64,000 nt of DNA. Source: an uncultured Oscillospiraceae bacterium. Lineage in GTDB: Bacteria; Bacillota; Clostridia; Oscillospirales; Ruminococcaceae. Every line of letters begins with the position of its first letter. The stretch's first letter is position 1. A model generated the notes under the pieces. It was not told the DNA's origin and did no database searches. It saw nothing but the letters and a program-made list of their open reading frames with translations. The position numbers and the translations under genes were made by a program. Shown here piece after piece: positions 7,200-16,313 of the stretch. The stretch spans positions 1 through 64,000 of the forward strand of contig UQMF01000002.1 of NCBI GenBank assembly GCA_900542145.1, written 5' to 3'.

Positions 7200-9452
7200 T
7201 TACATATGATCGTGGCAGGTTCTTGCGATTACGTCGAGCTGCTGCTCTCTGGTCAGGTCGATGAACTTAACTGCATAACCGGATACGCGGATAGTGAAGT
7301 TTGCGTACTCTTCCTTTTCAGGGTGCTCCATAGCGTCGATGAGCTTTTCCTTACCGAATACGTTTACGTTGAGGTGGTGTGCGCCCTTGTCGAAGTAACC
7401 ATCGAGAACGTTAACGAGGTTGGTTACGCGCTCTTCCTCAGTGTGACCAAGTGCGTCGGGGTTAATGGTCTGGGTGTTGGAGATACCATCAAGTGCCCAC
7501 TCATAAGGAAGCTTAGCAACGGAGTTGAGGGAAGCAAGCAGACCGTTCTTCTCTGCGCCGTAGCAGGGGTTAGCACCAGGAGAGAGGGGCTCGCCAGCCT
7601 TACGGCCGTCCGGCAGAGCGGAAGTAGCCTTACCGTATACAACGTTGGAAGTGATTGTGAGGATAGATGTTGTAGCCTCGGAATCACGATAGGTGTGGCA
7701 CTGCTTCAGCTTCTTGAGGAAGGTGCCGAGCAGCCATACAGCGATATCGTCAGCACGGTCGTCGTCGTTACCGTATCTGGGGAAGTCACCATCGATCTCG
7801 AAGTCAGTAACGATACCGTCTTCGTCACGGATGCACTTAACCTTAGCGTACTTGATAGCGGACAGGGAGTCAACAACGTGGGAGAAGCCAGCGATACCGG
7901 TAGCGAATGTACGTCTTACGTTGGTATCAATGAGGGCCATCTCAGCAGCCTCGTAGTTGTACTTGTCGTGCATGTAGTGGATGAGGTTCAGGGTGTGTAC
8001 ATAGATGGAGGCGAGCCATGTCATCATAGCGTCGTACTTCTCCATAACCTCATCATAGTCGAGGTACTCGGAAGTGATCGGTCTGTAAGCAGGACCAACC
8101 TGAGCCCTGGTCTTAGCATCGATACCGCCGTTGATAGCGTACATCAGGCACTTAGCGAGGTTTGCACGAGCACCGAAGAACTGCATTTCCTTACCGGTCT
8201 GCGTTGCGGATACGCAGCAGCAGATGGAGTAGTCGTCGCCCCAGACAGGACGCATAACGTCATCGTTCTCATACTGAACGGAGGATGTACGAACGGAGAT
8301 AGCTGCTGCATAGCGCTTGAAGTTGTCAGGCAGCTTGTCGCAGTACAGAACAGTCATGTTCGGCTCCGGGGACGGGCCCATATTCTCAAGGGTGTGCAGG
8401 AAACGGAAGTCGTTCTTGGTAACCATGGAACGACCGTCCTGACCCTTACCGCCGATGGACAGTGTAGCCCATACCGGGTCGCCGGAGAACAGCTCGTTGT
8501 AGGAAGGAATACGAGCAAACTTAACCATTCTGAGCTTGAGTACGAGGTGGTCGATGAGCTCCTGAGCCTCAGCCTCAGTCAGGGTGCCGTTGTCGAGGTC
8601 ACGCTTGATATAGATATCGAGGAATGTAGAAATTCTACCGATGGACATTGCAGCGCCGTTCTGGGTCTTGATAGCAGCCAGATAGCCGAAGTATGTCCAC
8701 TGAACAGCCTCGCGTGCGTTTGCAGCAGGCTTGGAGATATCGCAGCCGTAGGAAGCAGCCATAACCTTCATCTGCTTGAGAGCGCGGATCTGGTCAGCCA
8801 GCTCCTCACGCTGACGGATAACGGAATCTCTCATCTTACCGTTGCCGCAGTTAGCGAGGTCGTACTGCTTAGCCTCAACGAGTCTGTCGATACCGTAGAG
8901 GGCGATTCTTCTATAGTCGCCAACGATACGGCCACGGCCGTATGTATCGGGAAGACCGGTGATGATCTTGTTCTTTCTTACTGCACGCATCTCAGGGGTG
9001 TAAGCGTCGAATACGCCCTGGTTGTGTGTCTTGTGATATTCTGTGAAGATCTTGTGCAGCTCGGGATCGGGGGTGTAGCCGTAGGTTGTGCAAGCCTCTT
9101 CAGCCATCTTGATACCGCCGTAGGGCATGAAAGCTCTCTTGAGGGGCTTATCGGTCTGAAGACCAACGATCTTTTCAAGATCCTTCATCTCGGGATCAAT
9201 GTAGCCAGGTTCGTGAGAAGTGATGCCGGATACGATGTGGGTATCCATATCGAGAACGCCGCCCTTAGCGCGCTCCTCCTTCTGAAGCTGCTGAACCTTG
9301 CCCCACAGCTTGTTGGTGGAGTCAGCCGGACCAGTGAGGAAGGACTCGTCGCCGTCGTAAGGGGTGTAGTTGTTCTGGATGAAGTCGCGTGTGTTTATCT
9401 CTTCCTGCCAGATTTTGCCTTTAAAGCCTTTCCATTGTTCGAAAATTGCCAT
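7200..9452 (-). CDS. pflB: Formate C-acetyltransferase (pyruvate formate-lyase)
   Basis: This 750-aa glycyl radical enzyme converts pyruvate and CoA to acetyl-CoA and formate in anaerobic sugar fermentation. The C-terminal radical site RVSGYAV has Gly725, and the active-site cysteines lie in the SICCCVS stretch (Cys411-413; the canonical pair is two of these three). Length matches the family (about 750-760 aa). The start is the Met of MAIFEQW, with GGAGG 12 bases upstream, a rather long spacing. Transcription is from a strong promoter about 120 bases upstream. Its activase pflA follows. Confidence 0.98.
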   Translation of the reverse strand: MAIFEQWKGFKGKIWQEEINTRDFIQNNYTPYDGDESFLTGPADSTNKLWGKVQQLQKEERAKGGVLDMDTHIVSGITSHEPGYIDPEMKDLEKIVGLQTDKPLKRAFMPYGGIKMAEEACTTYGYTPDPELHKIFTEYHKTHNQGVFDAYTPEMRAVRKNKIITGLPDTYGRGRIVGDYRRIALYGIDRLVEAKQYDLANCGNGKMRDSVIRQREELADQIRALKQMKVMAASYGCDISKPAANAREAVQWTYFGYLAAIKTQNGAAMSIGRISTFLDIYIKRDLDNGTLTEAEAQELIDHLVLKLRMVKFARIPSYNELFSGDPVWATLSIGGKGQDGRSMVTKNDFRFLHTLENMGPSPEPNMTVLYCDKLPDNFKRYAAAISVRTSSVQYENDDVMRPVWGDDYSICCCVSATQTGKEMQFFGARANLAKCLMYAINGGIDAKTRAQVGPAYRPITSEYLDYDEVMEKYDAMMTWLASIYVHTLNLIHYMHDKYNYEAAEMALIDTNVRRTFATGIAGFSHVVDSLSAIKYAKVKCIRDEDGIVTDFEIDGDFPRYGNDDDRADDIAVWLLGTFLKKLKQCHTYRDSEATTSILTITSNVVYGKATSALPDGRKAGEPLSPGANPCYGAEKNGLLASLNSVAKLPYEWALDGISNTQTINPDALGHTEEERVTNLVNVLDGYFDKGAHHLNVNVFGKEKLIDAMEHPEKEEYANFTIRVSGYAVKFIDLTREQQLDVIARTCHDHM

Positions 9453-9573
9453 CTTTCTAAAATACCTCCATATTATTTTGAGCGTGAATTTCAGCCGGGT
9501 CAACGCCTTAACTACTGCTAGTTCAGGGAGCAACTCGGGCTGACGCCCTATGTTGGTGATCCAACCTGACAAT

Positions 9574-9602
9574 ATTATAACATATGCGATACTTAAAGTC
9601 AA
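9574..9602 (-). promoter_or_regulatory. pflB promoter
   Basis: On the minus strand TTGACT (9597-9602) and TATAAT (9574-9579) are separated by 17 bp with TG-T before the -10 box. The leader of about 115 nt holds short inverted repeats GTTGG-atca-CCAAC and GGGC-gtca-GCCC, which may affect transcript stability. Confidence 0.88.
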
Positions 9603-9963
9603 TAGTAATTTCTGATTTTACAAAAAAAATACTTATTCTTTTTTTATATTTGCGGTATTATTCGTAAAGATGTACACAATATGTTGTATTACACACCTGT
9701 CCGGTAACGCAGAATCTCTGTGTGGAAATATCTGTTATGCCGCAAGTACGACTTCCACCAGTTTGCCATATCAAATTCTATATGGCATTATGCAGTAAAA
9801 CATGTCAAATATTTAACAAAATGTTGGAGTGCCTTAACAATTCCTTTACACACCGCATATTCTGCCAATGTGCGGTATACTATGATAATATAAGCTTCGG
9901 TCATAGGGACTGTCCGGTTTCCAGAGTATTATCGGGATATCCTTGCTGGAGAGTGACAGGTAC
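9603..9963. other. Gene-free region between pflB and the RNase J promoter
   Basis: No credible gene is present. Two inverted repeats stand out: GCCATAT-N8-ATATGGC (9765-9786) and a near-perfect 25-bp repeat ACCGCATATT-CTGCC-AATGTGCGGT (9852-9876, 9 of 10 pairs). The latter ends at a TATACT box (9876-9881) with no -35 match. It looks like an operator at a weak or activator-dependent plus-strand promoter. Confidence 0.5.
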
Positions 9964-9992
9964 TTGACAATCCGGTGAAAATGAAGTATAAT
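9964..9992 (+). promoter_or_regulatory. Promoter of the RNase J transcript
   Basis: TTGACA (9964-9969) and TATAAT (9987-9992), 17-bp spacer. The next start codon on this strand is about 450 nt downstream, so the transcript has a very long leader. Confidence 0.82.
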
Positions 9993-9999
9993 AAATACA

Positions 10000-10443
10000 T
10001 ATGTCCGGTAATAGTATCCGTAATTCACCGTGACCTTTTATACCAGTAAACAGCCGCTTTCCGGTTCACGCTGTGAATATTCATGGAAAGGCGGTCAAAT
10101 ATATATTCAGGAATTATTTTGCAGTTACGATATATCTGCCACAACATAAGCAGTAACCCCGGTACGCCGGGCTGACATCAGCTGACTGTATCCTGCGGCT
10201 CCATTCGCCGCCGGACGCGGTTTGTTCCGCACTGCCACATTACTCACAACGTATCATTCCCGGCTCCGCCATTGCCGGGGGTGATGCTGACTTATGCGGC
10301 TCTATGCCTTCCATTCAGGGCAGGGGCTGTCTGGTACTTATCCATGTGCGGACGCTTTTTCGTATTATTCTTTAGTTGCGGTACCCGGGGGTAGTATGCC
10401 CTTACGACGATATATCCCACTGCATTTGCAGAAAGGACATTTT
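10000..10443 (+). promoter_or_regulatory. Long structured 5' leader of RNase J
   Basis: About 445 nt lie between promoter and start codon. Visible hairpins include a long stem at 10054-10094 (CCGCTTTCC with GGAAAGGCGG, enclosing TTCAC-gct-GTGAA), CCCGG-tacg-CCGGG near 10158-10171, and CCCGGC-N9-GCCGGG near 10260-10280. No known riboswitch class was recognised. Because RNase J degrades RNA, an autoregulatory leader is plausible. Confidence 0.5.
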
Positions 10444-12384
10444 ATGGGATTATTGACAAACAGCAAACTCCTCACAGAAACAGAAAACATCGCCCCCAAG
10501 AACAAGACTGAGCGCATACAGCCGCAGAAGTCCGAAAAGCAGGAAAAGCAGCCTCAGCGCGAAGGAAAAAACGACAAGAAGTACCGTGCGAGATTCACCC
10601 CCGTCAAGAAGGCGGAGAAATCCCGTCCCCAGGAGCGCCAGCGCCGCGAGGGTAAGGATACCGAAAAGCCACAGCGCCAGCCGGTGAAGAAACAGCCGCG
10701 CGAGATCCGCTCTGCTCCCGTGAAGTTCACGTCTCTCGGCGGACTCAACGAGATCGGAAAGAACCTGTACGTTTACGAGTGCTGCAACGATATGTTCATA
10801 GTGGATTGCGGACTTGCTTTCCCGGACGACGACATGCCCGGCGTTGACCTTGTCGTTCCGGATTTCACCTACCTGGAGAAGAACCGCGACCGCTTCCGCG
10901 GAATCGTGATCACCCATGGTCACGAGGATCACATCGGCGCGCTTCCGTACCTGCTCAAGAAGATAAACGTGCCCATCTACGGTACTCGCCTTACATTAGG
11001 ACTTGTGGAGGGCAAGCTCAAGGAGCACGGACTGCTCTCCCAGGCTTCGCTCAACGTTGTGGAACCGCGGCAGAATGTCCGCATGGGCTGCATGTCCGTG
11101 GAGTTCATTCGCGTTAATCACTCCATTCCGGACGCCTGCGCGCTCGCTATCCACACTCCGGCAGGAGTTATCGTGCACACCGGCGACTTCAAGGTGGATT
11201 ACACCCCCATCGAGGGCGGAATCATCGACCTTGCGCGTTTCGGCGAGCTTGGCAACCGCGGAGTACTTGCGCTCATGAGCGAGAGCACCAATGCCGAGCG
11301 CCCCGGCTACACAAAGTCCGAGCGTTCCGTTGGCGAAAGCTTCAAGAACCTTTTCAATTCCGCAGAGGGTAAGCGTATTATAATTGCGACCTTCTCCAGT
11401 AATATCCACAGAATACAGCAGATAATCGACCAGGCGGCGATACACGACAGAAAGGTCGCAGTGTCCGGCAGAAGCATGCAGAATGTTATTGCCAAGGCTG
11501 TCGAGCTGAATTACGTCAAGGTGCCTGAGGGAATGCTCATTGACATTGAGGACGTCAACAAATATCCGCCCGAGAAGCTGGTTATTTGCACCACCGGCTC
11601 CCAGGGCGAGCCGCTTTCGGCACTTTCCAGAATGTCCAGCGGCGACCACAGACAGGTCACCATCACTCCTATGGACTTCATAATCATCTCCGCAACGCCT
11701 ATCCCCGGCAATGAGAAGCTGGTGACCAAGGTAGTCAACGAGCTGATGAAGCAGGGTGCTGAAGTAATATACGAGAGCATGTACGAGGTACACGTTTCCG
11801 GACACGCCTGCCAGGACGAGCTGAAAATGATGATCTCCCTTACCAAGCCGAAGTTCTTCGTGCCTATCCACGGTGAATACAAGCACCTCAAGAAGCACAG
11901 CAAGCTGGCTACCAGCATGGGTATTCCGGAGCAGAATATCTTTATTGCAGACCTGGGTCAGGTACTGGAAACCGATGGCGTCGAGATGAAATTCACCGGC
12001 ACAGTTCCTTCGGGCAGGGTGATGGTGGACGGCTACGGAGTCGGCGATGTAGGCAGCGTGGTGCTCCGCGACAGAAAGCACCTTGCAGAGGACGGCGTAA
12101 TGATAATCGTTGCCACTATCGACCGTGAATCCGGCTGCGTGCTCGCAGGTCCCGACATTGTTTCAAGAGGATTCGTCTACGTCCGCGAAAGCGAGGAGCT
12201 TATCGACGAGGCAAAGCATCTTATGAAGCAGGTCATGGAGAACTGTCGCGAGCGTAATATCCGCGAGTGGGGAAATATCAAATCCGCAATGCGCGACGCG
12301 CTGAGCGATTTCATCTACTCCAGGACCAAGCGCAGCCCGATGATCCTGCCGATCATCATGGAAGTGCAGGGTAAGGCGGACTGA
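10444..12384 (+). CDS. rnjA: Ribonuclease J
   Basis: This 646-aa protein is a metallo-beta-lactamase/beta-CASP ribonuclease with 5'-3' exo- and endonuclease activity in mRNA decay and rRNA maturation. Residues about 1-90 form a disordered, Lys/Arg/Glu/Gln/Pro-rich extension. The catalytic zinc motif HGHEDH is at residues 158-163, and beta-CASP and C-terminal domains follow (GSQGEPLSALSRMS and the HVSGHA motif are visible). RNase J proteins are usually about 555 aa, so the N-terminal tail is the extra part and may bind RNA or partners. The start at 10444 has AAAGGAC 5 bases upstream; an earlier in-frame Met at 10294 lacks one. Confidence 0.95.
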   Translation: MGLLTNSKLLTETENIAPKNKTERIQPQKSEKQEKQPQREGKNDKKYRARFTPVKKAEKSRPQERQRREGKDTEKPQRQPVKKQPREIRSAPVKFTSLGGLNEIGKNLYVYECCNDMFIVDCGLAFPDDDMPGVDLVVPDFTYLEKNRDRFRGIVITHGHEDHIGALPYLLKKINVPIYGTRLTLGLVEGKLKEHGLLSQASLNVVEPRQNVRMGCMSVEFIRVNHSIPDACALAIHTPAGVIVHTGDFKVDYTPIEGGIIDLARFGELGNRGVLALMSESTNAERPGYTKSERSVGESFKNLFNSAEGKRIIIATFSSNIHRIQQIIDQAAIHDRKVAVSGRSMQNVIAKAVELNYVKVPEGMLIDIEDVNKYPPEKLVICTTGSQGEPLSALSRMSSGDHRQVTITPMDFIIISATPIPGNEKLVTKVVNELMKQGAEVIYESMYEVHVSGHACQDELKMMISLTKPKFFVPIHGEYKHLKKHSKLATSMGIPEQNIFIADLGQVLETDGVEMKFTGTVPSGRVMVDGYGVGDVGSVVLRDRKHLAEDGVMIIVATIDRESGCVLAGPDIVSRGFVYVRESEELIDEAKHLMKQVMENCRERNIREWGNIKSAMRDALSDFIYSRTKRSPMILPIIMEVQGKAD

Positions 12385-12424
12385 GCCTTTTCCGCAGGAG
12401 CGGTTTTTTACAGGAGGTTCTCCC

Positions 12425-14485
12425 TTGAAGAATTTTTACAGGAGCAATATTCTGCTCGCGCTGGTACTGGCGCTTGTGATCTGCCTTGTGGCAATGGATA
12501 TCATTCTGTTCTCGGATCAGCCCGGGGCTTTCTGGATATCCCTGCCGCTGCTTATCCTGGTTTCGGGGCTTACGCTGGGCAAGCTGCTCCAGATACGCCT
12601 GAATGAATATGCGTACTACGACCGGCTGGACAAATCCATCGACAACGCCAACCACAAGGCGCTGATGAGCTTTCCGCTGCCGGTGGCGCTTGTAAACGAC
12701 GAGCGCAGGATACTCTGGTGCAACGATGGATTCACCAATGCGTTCTTCCGTCCCAGCGAGGACGAGAGCAGCCTTGACGTACTCACCACCGAACACCTTT
12801 CCCTTTTTGCAGGCGACGGCAGGGAGGTCCGGATAAACGGCAGGTGGTACCGCGTTACTGCGCGCGACGTGGTGTATTCCGCGGAAACCAAGGACAGCAG
12901 CCGCAGGCTCATACAGACATCGGCGATAGATTCCGCCAACAAGGTCAATATCCTGTATTTCACGGACATAACCGGCTTCAAGAGCCTCCAGGAGGAATAC
13001 AGAAGATCCAAGCCTGTGGTGCTGATAATCTCCGTTGATAACTACGACGACGCTCTCGGCACCGGCCGCGAGAGCGACAAGACCTTTGTCAGCGTGCAGA
13101 TAGACCGACTGCTGGAGGAGTACTTCTCCGGCATGAACGCAGTGCTCCGTAAGATAACCGGCGACAAGTTCATTGTCGTGGTGGAGGAGCGCTTCGTGCA
13201 GAAGATGATAGACGAGCGTGTGAAGCTGCTGGAGCAGGCGCGCCAGATCAAGGTCAACGACCGTACTGTGGTTACTCTTTCCATCGGAGTCGGCAGGACT
13301 GCCGCAAATCTTTCCGAAAGCGAGAGCTTCGCATGGCAGGCTCTGGATAAAGCGATAGGCAGAGGCGGCGACCAGGCGGTGGTGCGCAAGGAATCCGGAT
13401 ACGACTACTACGGCGCTGAAACCCAGCGTACTGAGCGTAACGGCAGCAGCGTGAGAACAAGGATCACCGCAGACCGTATCAAGGTGCTGATAAACTCCGC
13501 GGACGCCGTGTACATAATGGGTCACGGCTACGGGGACTACGACAGCGTAGGCGCGGCGATAGGACTTGCAAGCGCCGTGCGCCGCATGGGAAAGCAGGCT
13601 TATGCCTGCGTGAGCCGTGAGCTCGACCGCAACGGTAATGTGAAGAACCTTTCTGAGCAGCTTCTGGTGCGGTTCTCTGAATACGATCCGCCGATTATAA
13701 TTGAGCCGAAGATCGCTGCTGTGAGGTTCACGGAAAGCTCCATGCTGGTCATCGTTGACACGCACATCGAAAAGAAGGTGGACAGCCGCGAGTTGTTCGA
13801 AATGGCAGACCCGAGCCATGTGGTGGTCATAGATCATCACCGCAAGGCGGATAACGAGATCCAGGCAGTTATAAGCTGGGTGGATCCGAATGCTTCGTCG
13901 GCTTCCGAGATGGTTACGGATCTGCTGCAGTACTTCGGGGACGCGGGTACATTACAGCCACTTGAGGCGGAGGCGCTTCTTGCCGGAATCACGCTGGATA
14001 CCAAGGATTTTGTCATGCGTACCGGCGAGGCGACGTTCGAGGCGGCGGCAAGGCTGCGTAAGTTCGGCGCGGATACTATACTCGTGAAGAAGCTGTTTGC
14101 AACGCCGATGAAGTCCAGAATGCGCAAATCCGCTGTAATTGCTGCTGCGGAGATGTACCGCGGATTCGCGATATCCGTGGTGGACGAGTCCTTCGAGGAT
14201 ATCCGCGTGGTATGCTCCCAGGCGGCGGACGAAATGCTTAATATCACCGACGTTGACGCGGCGGTGACCGTATATCCGATCGAGAACGGCTGGAGCTACA
14301 GCGCCCGCTCCCTCGGGAAGATCAATGTTCAGGTGCTGATGGAGAACATCGGAAACAAGAAGGACGACGGCGGCGGACATCTCACGATGGCAGGCGCCCA
14401 GATCTACAATATAACAAGAGAAGAAGCGGAACAGAAACTTCGTGAGGCGATAGACCGCTATTACGACAATCTTCCGCAGGACTGA
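12425..14485 (+). CDS. gdpP: Cyclic-di-AMP phosphodiesterase, DHH family
   Basis: This 686-aa membrane protein matches GdpP: two N-terminal membrane helices (residues about 8-58), a PAS-like segment, a degenerate GGDEF domain (about 190-320) and a DHH-DHHA1 phosphodiesterase. Catalytic residues are visible: His367, Asp371 and Asp373 in GHGYGDYDS, and Asp470-His471-His472. The glycine-rich GGGH motif of DHHA1 is near residue 641. It hydrolyses c-di-AMP to pApA and so affects osmotic and cell-wall homeostasis. The start is TTG with AGGAGG 8 bases upstream. It heads the conserved gdpP-rplI-dnaB group. Confidence 0.95.
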   Translation: MKNFYRSNILLALVLALVICLVAMDIILFSDQPGAFWISLPLLILVSGLTLGKLLQIRLNEYAYYDRLDKSIDNANHKALMSFPLPVALVNDERRILWCNDGFTNAFFRPSEDESSLDVLTTEHLSLFAGDGREVRINGRWYRVTARDVVYSAETKDSSRRLIQTSAIDSANKVNILYFTDITGFKSLQEEYRRSKPVVLIISVDNYDDALGTGRESDKTFVSVQIDRLLEEYFSGMNAVLRKITGDKFIVVVEERFVQKMIDERVKLLEQARQIKVNDRTVVTLSIGVGRTAANLSESESFAWQALDKAIGRGGDQAVVRKESGYDYYGAETQRTERNGSSVRTRITADRIKVLINSADAVYIMGHGYGDYDSVGAAIGLASAVRRMGKQAYACVSRELDRNGNVKNLSEQLLVRFSEYDPPIIIEPKIAAVRFTESSMLVIVDTHIEKKVDSRELFEMADPSHVVVIDHHRKADNEIQAVISWVDPNASSASEMVTDLLQYFGDAGTLQPLEAEALLAGITLDTKDFVMRTGEATFEAAARLRKFGADTILVKKLFATPMKSRMRKSAVIAAAEMYRGFAISVVDESFEDIRVVCSQAADEMLNITDVDAAVTVYPIENGWSYSARSLGKINVQVLMENIGNKKDDGGGHLTMAGAQIYNITREEAEQKLREAIDRYYDNLPQD

Positions 14486-14502
14486 TACAGGAGGTCAACG
14501 AC

Positions 14503-14949
14503 ATGAAGGTTATCTTATTACAGGACGTCAAGGGCACAGGCAAGAAGGGCGAAGTACACGAGGTAAAGGACGGCTACGGCATCAACTTCCTCATCAAGAA
14601 GGGGCTTGCCCAGGAGGCCAGCGCAAAGAACCTCAACCTTCTCCAGGGTCAGAAGGATTCCGCGCAGCATAAGATAGACGTTGACGTTGCCAACGCAAAG
14701 TCGATCGCAGAGCAGCTCAGGGACAAGAAGATCACCGTAAAGGCTAAGGCGGGTCAGAACGGCAGACTGTTCGGCACCGTTACCTCCAAGGAGGTTTCCG
14801 CGGCGATCAAGCAGGAGCTTGGCTGCGACGTTGACAAGAAGAAGATCGTGCTGAATCTCAAGATAGAGGGCTTCGGGGATTTCGCGGCTGAAGCAAGACT
14901 GTACTCCGGCGTTTCCGCAAAGTTCACGGTTTCCGTCGTAGAGGGCTGA
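14503..14949 (+). CDS. rplI: 50S ribosomal protein L9
   Basis: This 148-aa protein has the L9 N-terminal domain (MKVILLQDVKGTGKKGE, then DGYGINFLIKKGLA), the long connecting helix and the C-terminal domain. It binds 23S rRNA at the base of the L1 stalk. Length is the usual 147-150 aa. ACAGGAGG precedes the ATG. It lies 17 bases after gdpP and one base before dnaB, so all three are probably one transcript. Confidence 0.98.
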   Translation: MKVILLQDVKGTGKKGEVHEVKDGYGINFLIKKGLAQEASAKNLNLLQGQKDSAQHKIDVDVANAKSIAEQLRDKKITVKAKAGQNGRLFGTVTSKEVSAAIKQELGCDVDKKKIVLNLKIEGFGDFAAEARLYSGVSAKFTVSVVEG

Positions 14950-14950
14950 T

Positions 14951-16312
14951 ATGGCTGAATACGACTTATCCGGGGTAAACATTCCCTATAACCTCGACGC
15001 GGAGCAGTCCGTGCTTGGCACGGTGCTGATGGACGGCGAGGCTATGTCGGAGCTTGCCACGATACTCCAGCCGGATCACTTCTATGTGGCGGTGAACAAG
15101 GCTGTGTACGGCGTTATGCTGAATATGTTCATCACCGGCGAACGGATAGATGTCGTAACGGTGCTTGAGGCATGCATGCGCCAGGGCATATTTGAAACCA
15201 ACGAGCAGGCGAAGGAATACCTGACCCGTATCATGACCGCCGTTCCGAGTATCTCGTCTGTGTCGAAATACGCGCAGATAGTTGTGGATAAGTACATGGT
15301 GCGCAGCCTTATCTTTGCCGCCAAGGAGATAATCGACAACGCCAACGAGGGCGCTGAGGACGCCAACACGCTGATAGACTTCGCGGAGCAGAAGATATTC
15401 GATATCCGCAGCGGAGCGGAGATAAAGGGACTCACCCACATCAGCGGAATCGTCCTCGACCGTATAAACGCACTTAACGACCTGTACAAGCAGGCGAAAT
15501 CGGGCGGCGGAGCCTCCATCACTGGACTTTCCACGCTCTACAAGGAGCTGGACAAGCGCATTTACGGACTGAACCGCTCCGACCTGATAATCCTTGCGGC
15601 GCGACCCGGTATGGGTAAGACGTCGTTCGCAATGAATATTGCGACCAATGTCGGTAAGAAGTACCAGGATACCGCCATTGCAGTATTCAGCCTTGAGATG
15701 TCAAAGGAGCAGATCGTCAGCCGAATGATAAGCAGCGAGGCTTCGCTGACTTCCGAGGCGATGAAGACCGGCGTTATCCCGGACGAGAAGTGGAAGGACA
15801 TCGGCAGGGCGGCGGAGGTGCTGTCCAGGCTGAATATCTACATCGACGACACCCCGGGAATCACCGTTGCCGGAATCAAGGCGAAGCTCCGCCGGATGAA
15901 GAACCTGGGGCTGGTGGTCATAGACTACCTCCAGCTGATGTCCTCAACGAAGAACTACAACGGTAATCGCGTAGTCGAGATCTCGGACATCACCCGTAAC
16001 CTGAAGATCATGGCGAAGGAGCTTAACGTCCCGGTAATCACCCTGTCGCAGCTTGCGAGAGGCCCGGAGCAGCGTCCGGACAAGCGTCCGCTGCTTTCCG
16101 ACCTGCGTGAATCCGGATCCATTGAGCAGGACGCGGATATTGTAATGTTCCTGTACCGCAACGCATACTATGACAAGACGGATCCGAACGTGAACGCCTG
16201 CGAGTGTATCGTTGCGAAGAACCGTCACGGCGAACCGGGTACTGTTCCGCTGGGCTGGGACGGAGAATTCACACGCTTCACGAATGCGGAATTCGTGCGC
16301 CAGGAGAACTGA
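14951..16312 (+). CDS. dnaB: Replicative DNA helicase
   Basis: This 453-aa hexameric helicase has the DnaB N-terminal helical domain (residues about 10-110; NIPYNLDAEQSVLG is typical) and a RecA-like ATPase core. Walker A is PGMGKTS around residues 219-225, Walker B is LVVIDYLQLM, and LSQLARGPEQR and DLRESGSIEQDAD are also present. It unwinds DNA ahead of the replisome. dnaD and dnaC-like genes encoding possible loading partners occur 10 kb downstream. No intein is present. Confidence 0.98.
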   Translation: MAEYDLSGVNIPYNLDAEQSVLGTVLMDGEAMSELATILQPDHFYVAVNKAVYGVMLNMFITGERIDVVTVLEACMRQGIFETNEQAKEYLTRIMTAVPSISSVSKYAQIVVDKYMVRSLIFAAKEIIDNANEGAEDANTLIDFAEQKIFDIRSGAEIKGLTHISGIVLDRINALNDLYKQAKSGGGASITGLSTLYKELDKRIYGLNRSDLIILAARPGMGKTSFAMNIATNVGKKYQDTAIAVFSLEMSKEQIVSRMISSEASLTSEAMKTGVIPDEKWKDIGRAAEVLSRLNIYIDDTPGITVAGIKAKLRRMKNLGLVVIDYLQLMSSTKNYNGNRVVEISDITRNLKIMAKELNVPVITLSQLARGPEQRPDKRPLLSDLRESGSIEQDADIVMFLYRNAYYDKTDPNVNACECIVAKNRHGEPGTVPLGWDGEFTRFTNAEFVRQEN

Positions 16313-16313
16313 T

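Noticed and set aside
7011..9521. 836-codon open frame on the plus strand opposite pflB
   Set aside because: It is antisense to a complete, clearly functional pflB, has Val/Ser/Leu-rich composition typical of an antisense frame of a highly expressed gene, and has no ribosome site or recognisable domain.
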